DNA from: TMED14 sp963925545
GTDB taxonomy: Bacteria; Bacteroidota; Bacteroidia; Flavobacteriales; Schleiferiaceae
NCBI GenBank assembly: GCA_963925545.1
Contig: CAWUSA010000001.1
Location: 1 to 6,055 of the forward strand
DNA: 6,055 nucleotides
Reading direction: 5' to 3'
The notes below the pieces were generated by a model. The model was not told the DNA's origin. It made no database searches and saw nothing but the letters and a program-made list of their open reading frames with translations. Each line of letters begins with the position of its first letter. Position 1 is the stretch's first letter. Made by a program: the position numbers and the translations under genes. Shown here piece by piece: positions 5,528 to 6,055 of the stretch.

Positions 5528-6055
5528 ATGAAAACAAACAATTTATTATCAATCTTTCTAATTGCAGTTACAACAACTGCAAATGCACAAAATGAATTTG
5601 ATTTAAACAAGGGTGGCATCACCTGGACAGGAAGTGAAATTGTTAAGTCCCATACCGGTTCTTTAAAATTTAGCTCTGCATCATTGTCCTTAGACGATAT
5701 AAACACGCCACAGGGAGTGTTTACTGTGGACATGACGTCATTAACGAATGATGATATGACTGGGGTGTACAAAAACAAGCTTGAAGGGCACTTAAAGTCT
5801 GATGACTTTTTCTCCGTAGAGAAATACCCTCAAGCCATTTTAGTAATCACAAAGGTGAATTCTCAAAACAAGAACTCTTATGGGCTGACAGGGGATCTAA
5901 CTATTAAAGGAATTACCCATCCCGTAGATTTTAACTTGACCGTTTATAGTGACCGAATTGAAAGCAACCTAACCTTTGATCGGTCAAAATATGACGTCCA
6001 GTTTCGCTCCGGAAGCTTTTTTGAAAACTTAGGAGACAAACTAATATTAGATGAC
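5528..6055 (+). CDS. yceI: YceI-family secreted lipocalin-like protein (partial, C-terminus off the right edge)
   Basis: From the ATG at 5528 the frame is open for 176 codons to the window edge, probably lacking only the last 10-15 residues of the usual length. Residues 1-20 are a signal peptide (MKTNNLLSIF start, ANA before Gln21), so the product is periplasmic or exported. The mature part follows the YceI pattern closely: ITWTGSEIVKSHTGSLKF (31-48), FTVDMTSLTNDDMTGVYKNK (65-84), LEGHLKSDDFFSVEKYP (85-101), LTGDLTIKGITHPVDF (120-135) and FDRSKYDVQFRSGSFFENLG (150-169). Family structures are lipocalin-like barrels that bind isoprenoid or amphiphilic molecules, and the E. coli gene is induced by base. 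No enzyme activity is known for the family. Divergence from an HxlR-type regulator with a dense repeat array between them suggests control by that regulator. GC content is about 40 percent in the lines I counted. Confidence 0.93.
   Translation, partial: MKTNNLLSIFLIAVTTTANAQNEFDLNKGGITWTGSEIVKSHTGSLKFSSASLSLDDINTPQGVFTVDMTSLTNDDMTGVYKNKLEGHLKSDDFFSVEKYPQAILVITKVNSQNKNSYGLTGDLTIKGITHPVDFNLTVYSDRIESNLTFDRSKYDVQFRSGSFFENLGDKLILDD

Noticed and set aside
5497..5778. Minus-strand open frame of 93 codons
   Set aside because: It overlaps the clear YceI frame and the regulator's upstream region, and its translation shows no recognisable family.

Overview
The window looks like a chromosome segment from a Bacteroidota bacterium, probably a marine or aquatic relative of the Flavobacteriia. 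The evidence is a SusC/SusD pair, Bacteroidota-type promoter elements (TAnnTTTG-like -7 boxes), no Shine-Dalgarno sequences ahead of the starts, and a partial secreted protein with a CBM20-like, Cys-rich N-terminal module of the kind I associate with this group. I see no RNA gene, insertion sequence, CRISPR array or attachment site.

Left two thirds (1-4990, minus strand): a polysaccharide-utilisation operon read right to left. The order is a SusC-type TonB-dependent transporter (4897-2066), a SusD-type glycan-binding lipoprotein (2054-495), and a third secreted protein (467 to the window edge) whose N-terminal 155 residues are visible. The gaps are 11 and 27 bp with no terminator, so one transcript is likely. 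Upstream of susC are a promoter candidate, a perfect 17-bp palindrome (7-3-7) over its -33 element, and a second palindrome (6-4-6) further upstream. The SusC lacks the usual carboxypeptidase-like N-terminal domain. SusD residues and the third gene suggest an alpha-glucan (starch or maltodextrin) substrate. This is an inference, because no glycoside hydrolase is in view.

Middle (4990-5106): a strong hairpin terminator at 5007-5030 that ends the next minus-strand gene and insulates the sus-type operon from it.

Right sixth (5107-6055): a divergent pair of lower GC. On the minus strand is an HxlR-family winged-helix regulator with an N-terminal Cys8. On the plus strand is a secreted YceI-family protein running off the right edge. 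The 112 bp between them, and the first codons of the regulator, hold six copies of GTTAC or GTAAC in an ordered array, the likely operator through which the regulator controls itself and yceI. The regulator's C-terminus looks frameshifted: one extra G in a GGG run would restore a conserved Trp-Gly and a 122-residue protein ending just before the terminator.

Nothing here amounts to a wholly new system. The most rewarding points are the operator array, the promoter palindromes, the SusC without its N-terminal extension, and the possible frameshift.
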